From: Branchiostoma floridae
Taxonomy: Eukaryota; Chordata; Leptocardii; Amphioxiformes; Branchiostomatidae
Length of the DNA stretch: 64,000 nt
Reading direction: 5' to 3'
Assembly: GCF_000003815.2 (NCBI RefSeq)
Contig: NC_049989.1
Location: 278,402-342,401, forward strand
This document shows, piece after piece, positions 40,688-54,500 of the stretch. The notes below the pieces were generated by a model that was given only the letters and a program-made list of their open reading frames with translations, was not told the DNA's origin and ran no database searches. The position numbers were made by a program, and so were the translations under genes. Numbering within the stretch: the stretch's first letter is position 1; every line of letters begins with the position of its first letter.

Positions 40688-40975
40688 GTTCGTCTATGAA
40701 GGTTAGACATTCAGGTAAGCAATATTCAAATACAATTCAATCTCTACAACTGGATAAAAAACATTCCGAGTGACATCCATCACTCTTCTTCAGTGTCACT
40801 AGAATGAACGGGCAGAACAATTCAATACAAGTACAGCTAACTAGAAGAACTGGTTTAACCACTAACTTGTAAGGATCATATGCAAATGTCACTCAAATGT
40901 AAACCATGTAGTTCCCTGTGGTCAGACAATATCCGATTTTTATCCAGTTGTAGAAATTGAATTGTATTTGAACTA
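40688..40975. mobile_element. decayed Penelope-like inverted end pair
   Basis: The same 3' region as at 37159-37387 (minus) is followed immediately by a short plus copy (about 40930-40975). The hairpin box is damaged (CATTCCGAG in place of the GTTTCGAG region) and no GIY-YIG coding remains. Confidence 0.6.
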
Positions 40976-41259
40976 GAGATAAATATGTGTACTGTCACAC
41001 ATACACACAGGGTCGCTTTTAAGTGTAATTTATGCCAGGTGAAATTCTAGCTAGGTAATGATAAAAGGCAGGTGTGAACATATACAGGCCCACCTAAACA
41101 GTCCCTTCTGCAATAAGAAATGGACTAGCCCCGCCAGAACAACCCCCTTCATTCAGCAAGTTCTAAGTACTTGAGACACACGTACGTACACTCGAGGTGC
41201 AAGGGACGCTCGACCAAACAGAAAACAGTGCACGTAATAAAGCTTGCCTTATTTTACTG

Positions 41260-42900
41260 CATGGATAAATTATGCAGATGATCGTCAAAATTTGCATAAT
41301 TAACATGTTGCTACATTCCTCTCTACTTTAAGGAACATATGGTATGAATATCAAAAGTGTAACGGCTTTTTATAATTTTGAAATTGATATGCAAATTATT
41401 GCCTCATTTGCATAAATTTCACATCTCATGGTAATCTTAATGATAACAATTAGATTTGACGAAAATATTAAACACCTACCATTTAACAGTAAGGCTGCAT
41501 TGGTAATTTTCATTTGCTGAAATTATGATAATGAGCTCCCTCAAAGATACGCTACCTAGCAATTATAGCAATTATCTATTCAAATGGAATAACAACATAT
41601 ATTCTGTCAAATCAGAAAAATAAGTCATCTTTGTCCTTACATATTGATAGCCCTTTAGTCTTGACCAAACGTTATTTAATATCATTTTGACACAATTTGA
41701 CAAACCCACAAACCAAAGTGCACAAAAGTCTAGCCCCTTTATATAGCTTGACATCATGATGGTTAGATAATTGAAGGTTGTGAATAAGTAATAGAGATGT
41801 AATGAATAAATAATAGAGTAATGGATAAGTAATAGAGTGTGACGTCACTGGAAACAGAACAGTCCATTGGTCACTGATTGTGACGTGAAAATTCAACATG
41901 GAGGCACCCATGGATTGTCAAAATTCAACATGGCGGCACCCATGGATGGCTAAGGAAACAATACAGGGATTCGCTACGCGACCCTGTAATTATATAGCAG
42001 TTGTAAAGGTTGGAATCATTTGGCGAAGATATGGGGTCGTAGAACTCTAGTTTCGGTAGCGTTTGTGGGGGTGTGGGGTGTTTGTAGAAGGTCACCATAC
42101 ACGTACCTCGAGAACGCCTATATGAATCGTATTGATATTTGGTGTGTGGGTAGGTCTTGATAAGACCTGGAAATTACTAGATTTTGGGCTCTGTATGGTA
42201 TGGTACTGTAGCGGAACGTCCGAGTTCGATATCGCCAGTTCTGGACATGCTGTGGTCATGATTTTAGATGGTAGATAGCTTTTGTGGCTGAATATTTTTG
42301 GGATAGGTTTGAACCCCCTAGCGGCTTGTTTTAGAATTGCAGGAACCGGTTTAGGGTCAGACTTTGAAAGGAAATAACTCAAGAAGAGGGTGACTGATCG
42401 TCATGATTTTCGGTATACAGATAGCCTAAGTTATGCTTCCTATACTAGTTAAATACTAATTCTGCAAATTGAAATCTAATTGAAGCAATTTTGAGAAAAT
42501 TGTCTAAATCCGCTCTGTTCCATTATAGGGATATTGCAACACCTGATATTGGTAATGAGTAAGAGAAGAATATTAATAGATAAACATTATGCAAATAAAG
42601 ACCCAATTTGCATGATGAATGAGAAAATGCATTAATCCCTTTGTGTTTAATGACATGCATTTGCTATGAACAGGTGAACATCACTGAATATCAATTATGC
42701 AAATGAGGGCCTCATTTGTATAGATTATCAGAAAATATACTTAAACCATTCTTTCTTAACATAGCTTGTGTATGTCTGTCATTGGATGGAAGAGATGGTT
42801 AACTGATATTATTGATGCAAATTAGGATTTTATTTGCGTAATTAGCGAAAACCACAAATCAAAATCATTTGGCGAAGGTATGGTGTCGTGGAACTCTAGT
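41260..42900. repeat. no gene; dispersed A+T-rich repeat family
   Basis: Repeated words TATGCAAATGAGGGCCTCAT, GGAAATAACTCAAGAAGAGG and GGCGAAGGTATGGTGTCGTG followed by AACTCTAGTT recur here and at 17600-18490 and 46750-46795. A ~34-bp unit with AAATTCAACATGG is duplicated at 41887-41948. Confidence 0.45.
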
Positions 42901-43207
42901 TCTAGGTTGTATTATAAATAAAATTGTACTAAATGAGTTCCAACATACAAATACAGTTCCATTGTGGTATGTTGAAAGGAACGTTTCATTTCCTTTGAAC
43001 GCAAAAGTATTGAGACTTTGAGTTATTACGTCAGTGGTTCTGTTATGAGCCACAAACTCTTGTTTTACTTCACTTCACTTCACTTGAAATCTTCTCTTTT
43101 GAAATTTCGGGCCTGCGAAAGGAAAAAAATAACTGGCGTGTCTGCAAGGAAGCTGGCCCACACTAACCCTGGCCCCGCCTTTGTCACAACATAAGCAAAT
43201 AGACGCC

Positions 43208-43338
43208 GTTACTGATACGTATTTGCTTTTGAACACCGGTGAAATTGAGCGTGTAAAGGTGAAAACTCCATTGCTTTGTTCGGAGAGCCACCGGTGGCAT
43301 ACAGTGACAATGTGTAGAAACAAATACGTGTCAGTAAC
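43208..43338. repeat. 131-bp inverted-repeat unit
   Basis: GTTACTGATACGTATTTG and CAAATACGTGTCAGTAAC form 18-bp arms with one mismatch. Probably a MITE; ends not defined. Confidence 0.5.
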
Positions 43339-43667
43339 AAAGGCGAAAAGGCTTCTGTGGGCTAGCCTCCTTGCAGACCAATCAATCAATCAATCGTTCA
43401 CACACACCATGTCTGATGCATGGTGGCTGCAGACGTAGACATGCATAAGAAGTTGCGTTTTTCTTGTGCCCACGAAGTCGACTAGGAACGTCATTTTCTA
43501 CACACATTTTGTGCACGTTAAGAAATAGACTAAGGAAATTGTTTTCAGCTTGAAAGACTCTGCCACTAGTTTTAATGAAATTAGGTCCGCAGCCCAAAAA
43601 TTGGCCATTAAAACATCCTTACTCCTAATTATTACAACATGGAGAGCTTCCAACCGGGACAAATATT

Positions 43668-44760
43668 GCAAAGGGTAATACCTATATTCAAAGGAGGAGA
43701 CGCAACTTTACTTTAAAACAACTACTGTTCATGTTTGAAAGACTAGTTCATAATATACTGCTGAAATATCTCAACATTAATCATATTCTATGTATACATC
43801 AATATGGGTCCCGTAAATGTGCATCAGCGTCTCTTGCTCTTATACAATTAGTTGACAGAATATCCATGGCCATTGACAAAAACAAATATACAATAGAAAT
43901 TTTCTTAGACTTATGTAAAGCTTTTGATACCGTTGATCATACCATACTCCTCCGGAAATTATCTGCTTGTGGTATTACTGGCATTGCATTCACTTGGTTT
44001 CGAAACTATCTCATTAACAGACAACATTACGGGATTTTGAACTCTACAGGCAACGAAATTCAACGTGGAGCCAATTTTGCCACTGGAGCCAACTTAGGCC
44101 CGCTGCTATTTTTGATCTACATCAACGATCTAGCGGAAGCCTTCTCTGGTTTATTCCATACTGTTTGCCAATGACAGCAACATATTTCTTTTTTTATAAA
44201 AAAAACTTTATTCTTTGATACAACTGGCTAATTTTGTAAAGTAGCTTTGTTTGAAGCAAACAAATTATCATTAATACTAAAAAATATCTTCCTCATATTT
44301 TGTGGTGAAAATATCATAAGCATAGATTATGACTTTTGGTCCGACACTACAAGTTACAAATCAGTTTATTCACGAGTAACTTTTAATCTTTAATCCAACA
44401 ATCTCAGCTCAGGATAGGTCAGGATATGTTTGATTATTTCCTAAACACTAATTCACTTGTACACAACTATCATACCAGGCAAAGAAACCAACTCCATGTT
44501 CTTCTCGTTCGTGCATCTTTAGCACAGCCCTCCATAAGATAACAATTGTGTTACAATATGGAACAGTCTACAGAAAAGTTTACAAACAACATCCTCTTTT
44601 CGAAGATTTAAAACTGCTTTGAAAACCCATCTAATCATCCCTATCCCCTGTAGCAGAATCATATATTCAGTTCCTATCTTATCTTAATTTGTTACTTGAT
44701 CACCCTTATTTATTATTTACCACTACCATACTATGTAAATTACCTTACTTGTATCATTCA
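43668..44760 (+). pseudogene. LINE fragment: reverse transcriptase core, decayed
   Basis: VIPIFKGGDATL, FERLVHNILLKYLN, IFLDLCKAFDTVDHTILLRK, GPLLFLIYINDL and FANDSN in place of FADDTN are RT motifs of a CR1/Jockey-like LINE. The change in the catalytic Asp pair and several frame breaks mean no activity. Remnants of the C-terminus continue to about 44700. Confidence 0.75.
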
Positions 44761-45326
44761 TCGATAACAATTAATTTAGTCTTGTATAGAGTAGGAGGGC
44801 TAAGTTTGAGCTGCTTACGCTCTCCTGTTTTCTTTACCATTTTTATATTTCAGCCATACCATATATGGTATGGTGAAATATATTGTATTCGTAATGTTTT
44901 CTCCTGTCAAATCTTCAAATCCCTTTATCTCGGTCGTTCCTGAACCGAATGACCTGAAATTTTGCACAAGGGTAGAGTAGGTCAATACCGAGGTGTTTTT
45001 CTCATTTTTTTCATATCTGCCTCTAAAATGATTTTATTGAAGTTTAAAGGTCATGTTTTGACCAAAACGGTATATTTTGGCCCCCTGTACCCTTGAATTA
45101 CAATGGAATTACCTTAAATTTGGTGTAGATAGGCATTAGATAGTTGGTAAAATGATCCAAGTAAAATTTTTGGCATAAACCAATTTCAAATTACTAATTT
45201 CTGCACTTTTCTGAGGGGAAATTGGTTTTCTTTCGGCCTTCTCCCGTGAACTCCTGTGACCCCAGAGCCCACACGTGCCAGGTGCCAGCGGTCTGGGGAG
45301 AGAGTTAATTGCTTTATGGACGCCAG
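44761..45326. other. intergenic, no gene
   Basis: Palindrome CCATACCATATATGGTATGG near 44854-44873. Otherwise low-complexity and dispersed repeat sequence. Confidence 0.4.
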
Positions 45327-45394
45327 CCAATCAGCGACGAGGAAGCCGAATGCTAGTTAATATTCATAAGCGGGGCCTTGCTATCCCGTATAAA
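45327..45394 (+). promoter_or_regulatory. CCAAT and TATA boxes upstream of the sacsin-like gene
   Basis: CCAAT at 45327-45331 and TATAAA at 45389-45394 lie about 60 bp apart in the right order, placing a start of transcription near 45420. The candidate start codon is 150 bp further on. Inference from sequence only. Confidence 0.4.
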
Positions 45395-45570
45395 CACAAA
45401 CAGATGCATATTACAGCCTTACAGTGGCCATATGTTACCCTGTGCCCGGTTTAAATTGTAGTTTGCGAGGATTTGGAGTTAAGACAGGGTCATTTGAGCG
45501 GTAACGGACGGTACGCGTGCATTGAACGTTAGAATGCAAGTCTGTGTCGATGAATTTACCAACATTCCGC

Positions 45571-48500
45571 ATGGCACTATCAATCATTTTCGGCAGATTT
45601 GACTTTGGGGGTTAGTTGAGACAATCGAGAAAATGGTACTTGGCAGAAAACGCGGGAAAATTGGACAGTTTGCGTTTAGTTTTGATACGTAAGTTTGACA
45701 GTGGCGAGAATGCATGTATTTTTTCCCGAACAAATGTAGGTACTTCTAGTGTTGTTGTTGTTCTTTTTTTACGTAAACTTTGTACATTCAAATTGTAAGT
45801 AACTTTAAACTGCCAGAGTTTGAGCCCAATAAAACACTCTCAGTACCAGAGTATCACCACTGACCTCCGCAAAGAAACCCCCGAACAAGGTAGAAACTCC
45901 TATCCTCCAGGTCTCGCACGCTACGAGCAGGAAATTATAACACTCAGACAAGATTACGTCCGATGGCTGATTGCATACAACGTAAAACAATTTAACAGTG
46001 GTATGCAGGGGCATATACTTAACAAAGAATTCGAAGGAAAATGAAATACTAGTATATAGATAAAGCCAAATCAAGTTAACTTGTTGGTCCTGGGATTTTT
46101 CAGAAAAGAAATGAAGCGACAGGGTGGTAAAATTCTTGTAAAAATTGGAGACGTCTCCGCTCATACAAAACAAGAAGAAGTTTGAAGTTTTTAGCTTGAA
46201 AAAAAAACACACTCCTACACAGTACCTGCACCTGCTTGACAATTATTAAAACGTATGCCCTACTTTTAAAAAAGTTCACTGCAATAATAAATGTACCCAC
46301 ATCACAAGGAGACTATGACGGTACTTAGACCTAGTTATCGAAGTGGAAATTGTTGAATGGCGTAATGTAATTTTATGATGAAAATTTTCTGAATGGAAGA
46401 TGCGTTTTTTTTCACTCTCGGAAAAATAAGAGTTGCCACAATTCTAAAAACCAATCAGTTATGCATAGACGCTCCTGTGGAAGATTATATTCCTCCATAT
46501 GGGCCCGGGGCATATTGGGCAAGCTCTGTTTTGACCTGGAATCAATTCACAATATTAGTTCTCTTTTGGGGATAACTTACAGTTAAAATATTGCATTTTT
46601 GCGCAGGGGTGACATGGAACAGTCCAATGTTGCGTGGGAATGGGTATGGCTGAAATATGCTGTATTTGCACCCAAGCAAATGTCTTCCTTTCTAGTTACG
46701 TATTGCGTTTGTATTATGTTTTATGCGAAACATTTATTACACGTCAGTCGTCAACATTATCAGGCGAATGTATGAGGTCGTTGAACTCTAGTTTACAGCG
46801 TATGCCAGCTCGCTTCCAGATTGACAGATATCCCCTACCTACATGCAGGTGAACCATTCGGGCCCTACCTGCCACCCTTATCTCAACACCTGAGAGAAAA
46901 CATCCTTAAGAAATATCCAGACAGCGGACAGATCCTAAAGGTAAGAGTACATTCTTTTCATAGGCATCTTTCTTAACGTATTCGTTATTGGTCGACATCA
47001 TCCGAAATAAAGAAATATATGAAAATAATTTCATTAGGTTGTTAGAACATAGGACATTGGAGATTTCTTTTTCAACCACCAGTACAAAAAGTACCTGATT
47101 GCGTAAAAACTTCAGAGATATGCAGGGTAAAAATGACTTTGTTGTCGAAAGAACGTAATCCTTCCCTGAGATACCATAGCTGACAGTTTTGCGCAGCAAA
47201 CCTCTATGCTATACCTTGTCGAAGGCCTTTGATACATTTAAGGCAACATCTCTAGACACAAAGCCACGATCACTTATTCGATGGGTTATGACAGAATATC
47301 TGCCGTGGACGATACCCATACCATGTTTGTCGCCGAGGATTTTGTTGCTTCAAGATGAGTGCTACTGCCTTGTTAATGAAGGACTCGAAGAGTTTACTAA
47401 TGATACAGAGAAGACTAATTGGCCGATACTGGGATAGAGATGACCGTTCCCCAGCATTCTTAAAATCAGGAATGACTGATGATACTTTCCACACAATGGT
47501 TTCCTGTAGGTAAAGCTTGAAGAGCTCGGCCAGGATGGGAGACTATTCTGGTGAAATGTTTGAAGAACAACTGCCGGACTTGTCTGGTCCAGTTGCCTTG
47601 ATAGAATCAAGATCTTTAATGAGCTTTGCAACACCACGAGCTGTACGTTTGATGTTTCTCAGAAAATTAGCAGTTAGAGCAGGAGAATAGGGAAGTGGAT
47701 GGATAACCCTGGTTATCAAGAGTAGAGTTAGTGGCAAAATTATTTTCAAAACGTTGGCCTTCTCAGAGGAAGAACAAAGAACCTCGGGGCGATTTATAAA
47801 AGTAGGTATAGATGCTTTGCCTCTATCTAAGACTTACCTGATGATTCTCCAGAACTCGCGAGAGCCAATTTCTGCTGATCTAGCATGATAACTATTCTTA
47901 GCGTTCCTTAGAACTCTTACAACGGTTACGTGCAGGGTTTTTTTTTCAGAGTCTCGCTGCACCTGTTCCGATTGTAATCATGGAAGCGGTGATTGATGGG
48001 CAATTGCAGCAGCACACTCAGGCTGGCTGTTTGGTCTCTGATGGTATTTCTTTGAGGAAAAATTATCAATTCCAGCGAGAATCCAATCAGACGGAACAAC
48101 GGCTGAGTTTTTTGAATACAGTTGGAAGTGGAATCTCAGCAATGAATGTTCTGAAACCGTCCAAGTCAGCTTGGGAGTAACGGTAGATTGTCCGATGAAA
48201 AGGAACATCAGATGATTCTTTTCGCTTAGCATCAGCCTCAATGGACACCACAGAGTGATCAGAAGTTCCTAGTGGGGGTAGTATAGTAGGAACACATCTT
48301 TCAGGACAACTAGTAAGAAATAGGTCTAACAGATTTGCATATTGGCCATTAACGTCCGTATATCTAGGACACGGGTGGGTTGGTTTACAATCTGGGTTAG
48401 CTCATAGAGAATTGAAAAATCATGGCAGTATCTACCCTCGTCGTCTGTCTTATTGGAGTACGCTCACTCACTCAGTCCTCTTCTGTACCCGCTGGTACTT

Positions 48501-51500
48501 GAGGCATCAGGAAGTCCTTCTATCTGTTTCTGTCTGCAGCAATTCTGGGTGCCTCGTCTAGGGTGAACCCCCTCCTTTTTACTTCCTTCTCGACACAGCG
48601 TCTCCAGTTTTCCTTCGGTCTTCCTCTCGGTCTTTTTCCTTGCGGAGTCCATCGCAGTGCGACTCTTGGTAATCTGTCATGTTTCATGTGGCAGACATGG
48701 CTAAGCCATCTCCACATGCGCGCCTCGATTTCTTTGTCAACTGGGATAAGCCCTGTTCTTGCATGGAGGTTTCTATTTGATATTCTGTTCGGCCAGAATA
48801 CTTTCAGGATCCTGCGTAACCACTTATTTTGGAAGACATTGAGTTTATGTTTGATGCGCGCCTTCTCTTTCCAGCATTCTGCACCATACAACAGCGCTAG
48901 CACACTGAGTACATTGCCTCATTAGATTTTGACCTTGGTACTGATATGTATATTTTTAGTTCTCCAAACTAGTCTGAGGATCTTAAAAGCCTGGTTAGCT
49001 TGGCTAATTCTTGTGTCAACTTCTTTGGTGCAGTCACCATCATCAGTACTTTGGTACATTACTGTAACCACTCCTTATGATGGACTTTAAAGACACCACA
49101 AATATGTATGCTTGCTGGCGGCCATTCGGACAAGATTTTGTCAATTTTCAACACCGTCGTCTTGGGCCAAGTACAGTGGGCAGGTGTGACACAGAAACAC
49201 ATGTATGGAGAGTCAGGGTCTTGATGGGTTAGATCCCTCCCGCATGGAAACCCATCCTTTATGTACCTGTCCATTGCCTTGACGTTTTAACGGGTCGTGC
49301 TTGGGAATACATATAAGAGAGGAGTAGCCAGGCATTTGTTCGTTTTGTTTTAACCTTTTTTATTCATGAGAAGCTCAGATCGGCTTGCATGATGCTTTTT
49401 ATTAAGTCATGAGGGAGGTAAGGGTCAGATAAAATATAAAAGAGATACAGATTGCATCTAGTCCTAATAAATCTATCAACATATACAACTACATATACAT
49501 GGTACAAAAACGAGAGCGAAAGTTTAGCGTTCATAGTCCGCGTCCGTTCGTTTTCTAGGACTGACCTCCTTCTGAAAGAAACATAAAGTCAGATTTTTCT
49601 TCTTGAAGATGTGATTCTGAAAAGTTTGGGAAGTGTAGACCTCTTATGTTGGTATAGGAAATCAATAAGAAGGGGCCTACCTTGTCTACAGGGAAACTGT
49701 GTTTAGGTTTATCACTAGTTCTGATGATTGTTATAATTGTTAATATTGAAGGGGTTTAGTGGGCAGATGCCAAGGAATGATACCAGGAGAAGATTTCTTG
49801 CAAAAGTTGTCTTAGTCATAATCACTTCCGTAAAAAGTCATGTGTTAACGATGTTTAAAGGTACGGATGTCTTGTCATTATATATTTGCAGATTTTCACA
49901 ATGAAGAAAGTATGAATTGTACGTGGGCGCTAAATAAGTACATGTAACAAAAATCACTATCAGTACTTGTGGCCCTGGTCATTGTAAACTCTAACCATTC
50001 TATTCTTAAACCGGGTATGTAGGAACTGATCCAAAATGCGGACGACGCTGGCGCTACCGAGGTATCCTTCCTCCTGGACCTTACCGACTACAACACACTC
50101 GGAGTCACGTGCAAGTACCCTGAACTACAGCAGTACCAGGGGCCGGCCCTGTACGCCTTCAACAACGGAATCTTCACGGAGCAGGACTGGAAGGGAATCC
50201 TGGCCACCGAACAGGGAGCGAAACGAAAGGACCCGTTCCTGATTGGTCGGTTTGGACTTGGCTTCAACTCGGTGTACCATATTACAGGTAATGCACAGTA
50301 TGTAATTTTAAAATTGCCCGTACTTTTGAAAAACAATTAAACAATGAAGTATAAGAATAAAAAATAGATATGACAGACAAATGCTGCTGCATGCATATGT
50401 AAATATGTATGTATTTATTTGATAGTTAAGATATCTTAATTTTTTATCATATATGATAGTGTGATAAAATTAAAATTAAGATTTTCAAGCTTAAAAAGGC
50501 TTCTTATTTGGATAGTATATATGCTTAACGGAAATGATTATGAATTATTAATCGACATGTAATAAAAATTACCACTGTATATATTTGATAACATATGATC
50601 TTTTCAGCATAAAAATTACATTAAAAGATTTCAAATACTTTGGATGCTATGAAAAAGGATTTGACGTAATACACCCCCCCCCCCAAGAATCGGCCCGTAG
50701 TCTGTTCTCTGTCCTCTAGTCTTATTTAAGATAACTGAGAACCCTAGCCTGTTGCCTTGTAGCCGATAAAGGTAGCGTTTTAAATTTGGGCTGGGAGGGG
50801 ACCAAGCAGGTTTGTAGCCAGCACCCGTCCTTCAGTCCTTTGAAGGAATTTTGCAGCTGGGGACTGAAAAAATTTTGCCCATTCCGTCCTCTGTAATGGA
50901 CAAAAACTATAACGTTATGTTAAGTCAGGAAACATAAAAAAAAACTGTCTTCTTGTGTAATTTTTCACCAAAGCAGATATACAGCTTAGTCTACCAGCAA
51001 ACTCTACACCTCAAAATTCTGATTCAAAATCGGGGGGACTGAAAATGATTTCAGGCTGGCTACAACCCTGGGACCAAGGTCATAGACAAAGAAGACAACA
51101 GACATATCTGGTGGATCAAGGAGGCAGTCTGGATAAGGAAGGCAAGTTTAGAACCAAGACGAGGGTGAAACAAACTTAACCACGTTTGGGACAGTGGTCT
51201 CGCCGCAAAAGCACCACCCACACTGGCTACAAATAGCAAAGAGAAGCGGAACTCCAGTTAAAAGCTCTAAAGGAATTGTCTGAGGGAAGTCAAAACGTGA
51301 GTATTTACTGGTTTTGTAAAAAAAAAAGTATCCACTGGCTTAACGTGTAATGTGGGGATTTCGGGCGCAAGAAAGTAATGCTAAGTATTTTCCTTTTATA
51401 TCATTCACATAGACGTCCCGAGCGTGATGAGTGGAGACTACATTGCCATCCTGAATCCACTTTGCCATCCTAGAGCCTTTCGTCAAGGCGGGCGACGCTA

Positions 51501-54500
51501 CAAGATCACCTACTGTCAAAGGTACGCAGAGTTCCTTCCCTTCTTAAACACCTTAGACAAGCTTGGGCAAGACAGACATTACCCACACACGCTGTTTCGT
51601 TTCCCCTTGCGTATCGCTCCATCGGATCTATCAGATACCATCTACACGCCTACAAGAATGCGGGAGCGCTTCGCAGAACTTCTTGTGGACAGAGATTGTC
51701 TACTCCTCTTCCTGAAGAGCATAGAGAAAGTTACAGTTAAGGAGCGAGATGACCCCCATAGCAAAACAGTTGTTTTCACCGCAATTACCAAATCCCACGG
51801 CAACAGGAATCAGTGGGCCAGATTTCTTGACGACGTTTCAATCGGGAAGAGAGATGTCGAGAGCTGCCAGTTGGTGACGATAAGAACTGAAAACGCACAA
51901 GGACAGAAGATGAAAGCTCAGTGGCTGGTGAAGAACAAAGTGTTTGATCTTGTGAACATGGAGGAAGAACAGCTGTGCACCCGGCAAGGAGTCATACCTT
52001 GGGTAGGGGTGGCGATGAAAGCACATGAGCCTCCAAAGGGGCGAGTATTTTGCTTCCTCCCCCTGCCTTCTGACCCAGAAAACTCCACGGGACTTCCCGT
52101 GCACGTTCAAGGATACTTCGGTCTCAGCGACAACCGGAGGTCTGTGACGTGGGAATCATCCGACCACAGAGACGACACGACTGAGTGGAACGCGCTGTTG
52201 CTCACACGTCTCATTCCTAAAGTGTATGCAGAGCTCCTGAAGGCAGCCACAGAGCATATTGAAGAATCACGTATCATGCCGTCCCTGATATACGACTCAT
52301 GGCCACACCAACTGTCACCAAGATGGCAAGAGATTCTTTCTCAATTTGCAGTGGATGCCATTGAGTTATCCATATTCCACACGAAGGCTTCAAACGGACA
52401 ATGGATATATCTCTCTAAGATTTACGCAAATGACATTGATGACATAAGTGTCAAAGAGGCAGTCGATGAAATATTGCTTGGTGTAGGTGTCAATGTTGCA
52501 ACGCTTCCAGGTCATGTACAAACTGCGATAGCAATAGGTGGCTATAAGCCGATTACAGTGTCTCCATCTTTGGTAAGAGCAACACTGAAAAGGTTTCCTG
52601 CTCTACTGTCAAACATTTCCTGGCATATGAAGCTTCATCTATTGGAGTACACCATGTCTGACAGTTCCTACAAAGACATGTCAGGCCTACAGCTCCTACC
52701 TCTGAAGTCAAAAGAGTTTGTGCATTTCAGAGATACAGGAATTGCCTCAGATGTATATTTGTCCTCTGAAAGACATCCCGCTAGTCTTCTTCCATGTCTC
52801 AACCAAATGCTTGTTGATGATGAAATTAACCCTACATTGTCCCACCACCTGACGGCTTTGGCACGAACAAGGGTCACACAAGTTCGAGAGTTGACTCCAG
52901 ATGATGTCGTGAGGCTCTTGACCTCTGCGCTACCCCAAGGATGGTGTAACGAGTCTTTGAGTAAGATTCTTTGGCAACCAGATGAAGTCACACAACCACC
53001 GTTAACATGGCTGGAAACAATATGGAAATGGATTGCCCAAGAGTTCCCCAAGTCTCTGACGAAGTTTGAAAGTGTGCCTCTACTTCCACCATACACTCTA
53101 CAAAGCAAGCAAATCGTTCTCTTTTCACTTCGCAAATTCGGGGCAATGATGAAGCAGGGAAGATCTACTAAACTAAATGGCATTTGTGCCATCATGGAAA
53201 AAGTTGGCGTAAACCTCCTCCACACTCCACTTGCACCATACATTTCACATAGTCGTATCTCGGACTACGTTGTATCACCTACACCGACCGGGGTCTTGTC
53301 TGTTCTCGAAGGGCGAGAGGCATTGGTTGATTTCGTCCTGAACAGAGAAGAGAAAGTCTTACTGAGAGGTTTTCTTGCAAAGATCGAAGACGGCGACTTG
53401 ATGGAACAGCACAAAATTGTTTTGAGAAGCCTTCCCATCCTGGAATGCCAGAAGAGTACATACCCGTCCGCTCCGACTAAGTTTACATCAGCCAAGTGTA
53501 TTTCTGTGGCTCTTCCGAACGACGACTGTCCTGAGGATGTACCTCTAAACCGGTGGCTGCTATCTTCACGTGATAGTAGTTCTGTGAGCATCAGCAGAAT
53601 ACTAAAGCTTCATAAACTGACGCTGGCAGAACTCTTAATCGAAGACGTTCTACCCATCATGCCAGCCTTACCATCTTCAACTGTGCAGAATATAATGATC
53701 TGGGTTCTTGACAGGCTAGACTCATTACAGATGCAGAAGGGTGACATCATAAGTCATGTTAAGAGGATTGCTTTCGTGACGCGGCGAGATGGTAAAGTTG
53801 CAAAGCCGTCGGAACTTTTTGACCCTACCCCTCCTCAATTCCAGGATCTTTTCGCAGGTGAAAATGTCTTTCCAACAGGAGCATATTGTACAGAGCCACA
53901 TTTGTCAAGGCTGAGGATGTTGGGGCTCAAAAACACACTGACCACTACTAACGTTGTGACAAGTGCAGGGTTGGTGTCAAAGATGGAACCGGGTGTTGCC
54001 ATCATAAAGGCTAAAACGGTGTTGCGATGTATAAGTCGGAAAACATCGTGTTTTACTGGAAGTGACCAACGATTGCTTGAAGGATATGAGTGGATGCCTT
54101 GCAGACGAGAGAGTCCAGATGGTTACCCTGCTGAATTAGGGTGGTTTGGGGAAAATGTAGTGACGGCCACGCCTGACAACGTAGTAGAAAAGGCGATGAT
54201 GAGCCTGGTAGGATCAACTATGCCCATCTTAGATGGGGAACCATCTGAAGAGTTTAAGTCCGTGTTTAAGTGGCCCAAACCACCACCAGTCAATAATGTC
54301 GTCCAGCACCTGCAGTCAGTCATCCAAACATACATTTCCTACATGTCTAGTACGCCAAGTAAGAGCGTGGGGGCTCTTACTGACATGATCATCCAGATTT
54401 ATCAGCACTTCGCAGACAGACAAGTGACTCGTCAACAACTTGAAAGCGAAGTTTCTCGTTTCGATCTGACAGATTGGGTTTGGCACGGAAGTGGGTTCAC

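Noticed and set aside
42860-42903. Helitron 3' end (CTAG before T in the AACTCTAGTT words)
   Set aside because: Three copies share the word, but no terminal hairpin and no 5' TC end could be found, so the class is undecided.
45616-45695. Alternative sacsin start exon from ATG 45633 to a GTAAGT donor
   Set aside because: Its phase (two bases left over) gives a stop codon when joined to 46849; the exon 45571-45610 fits instead.
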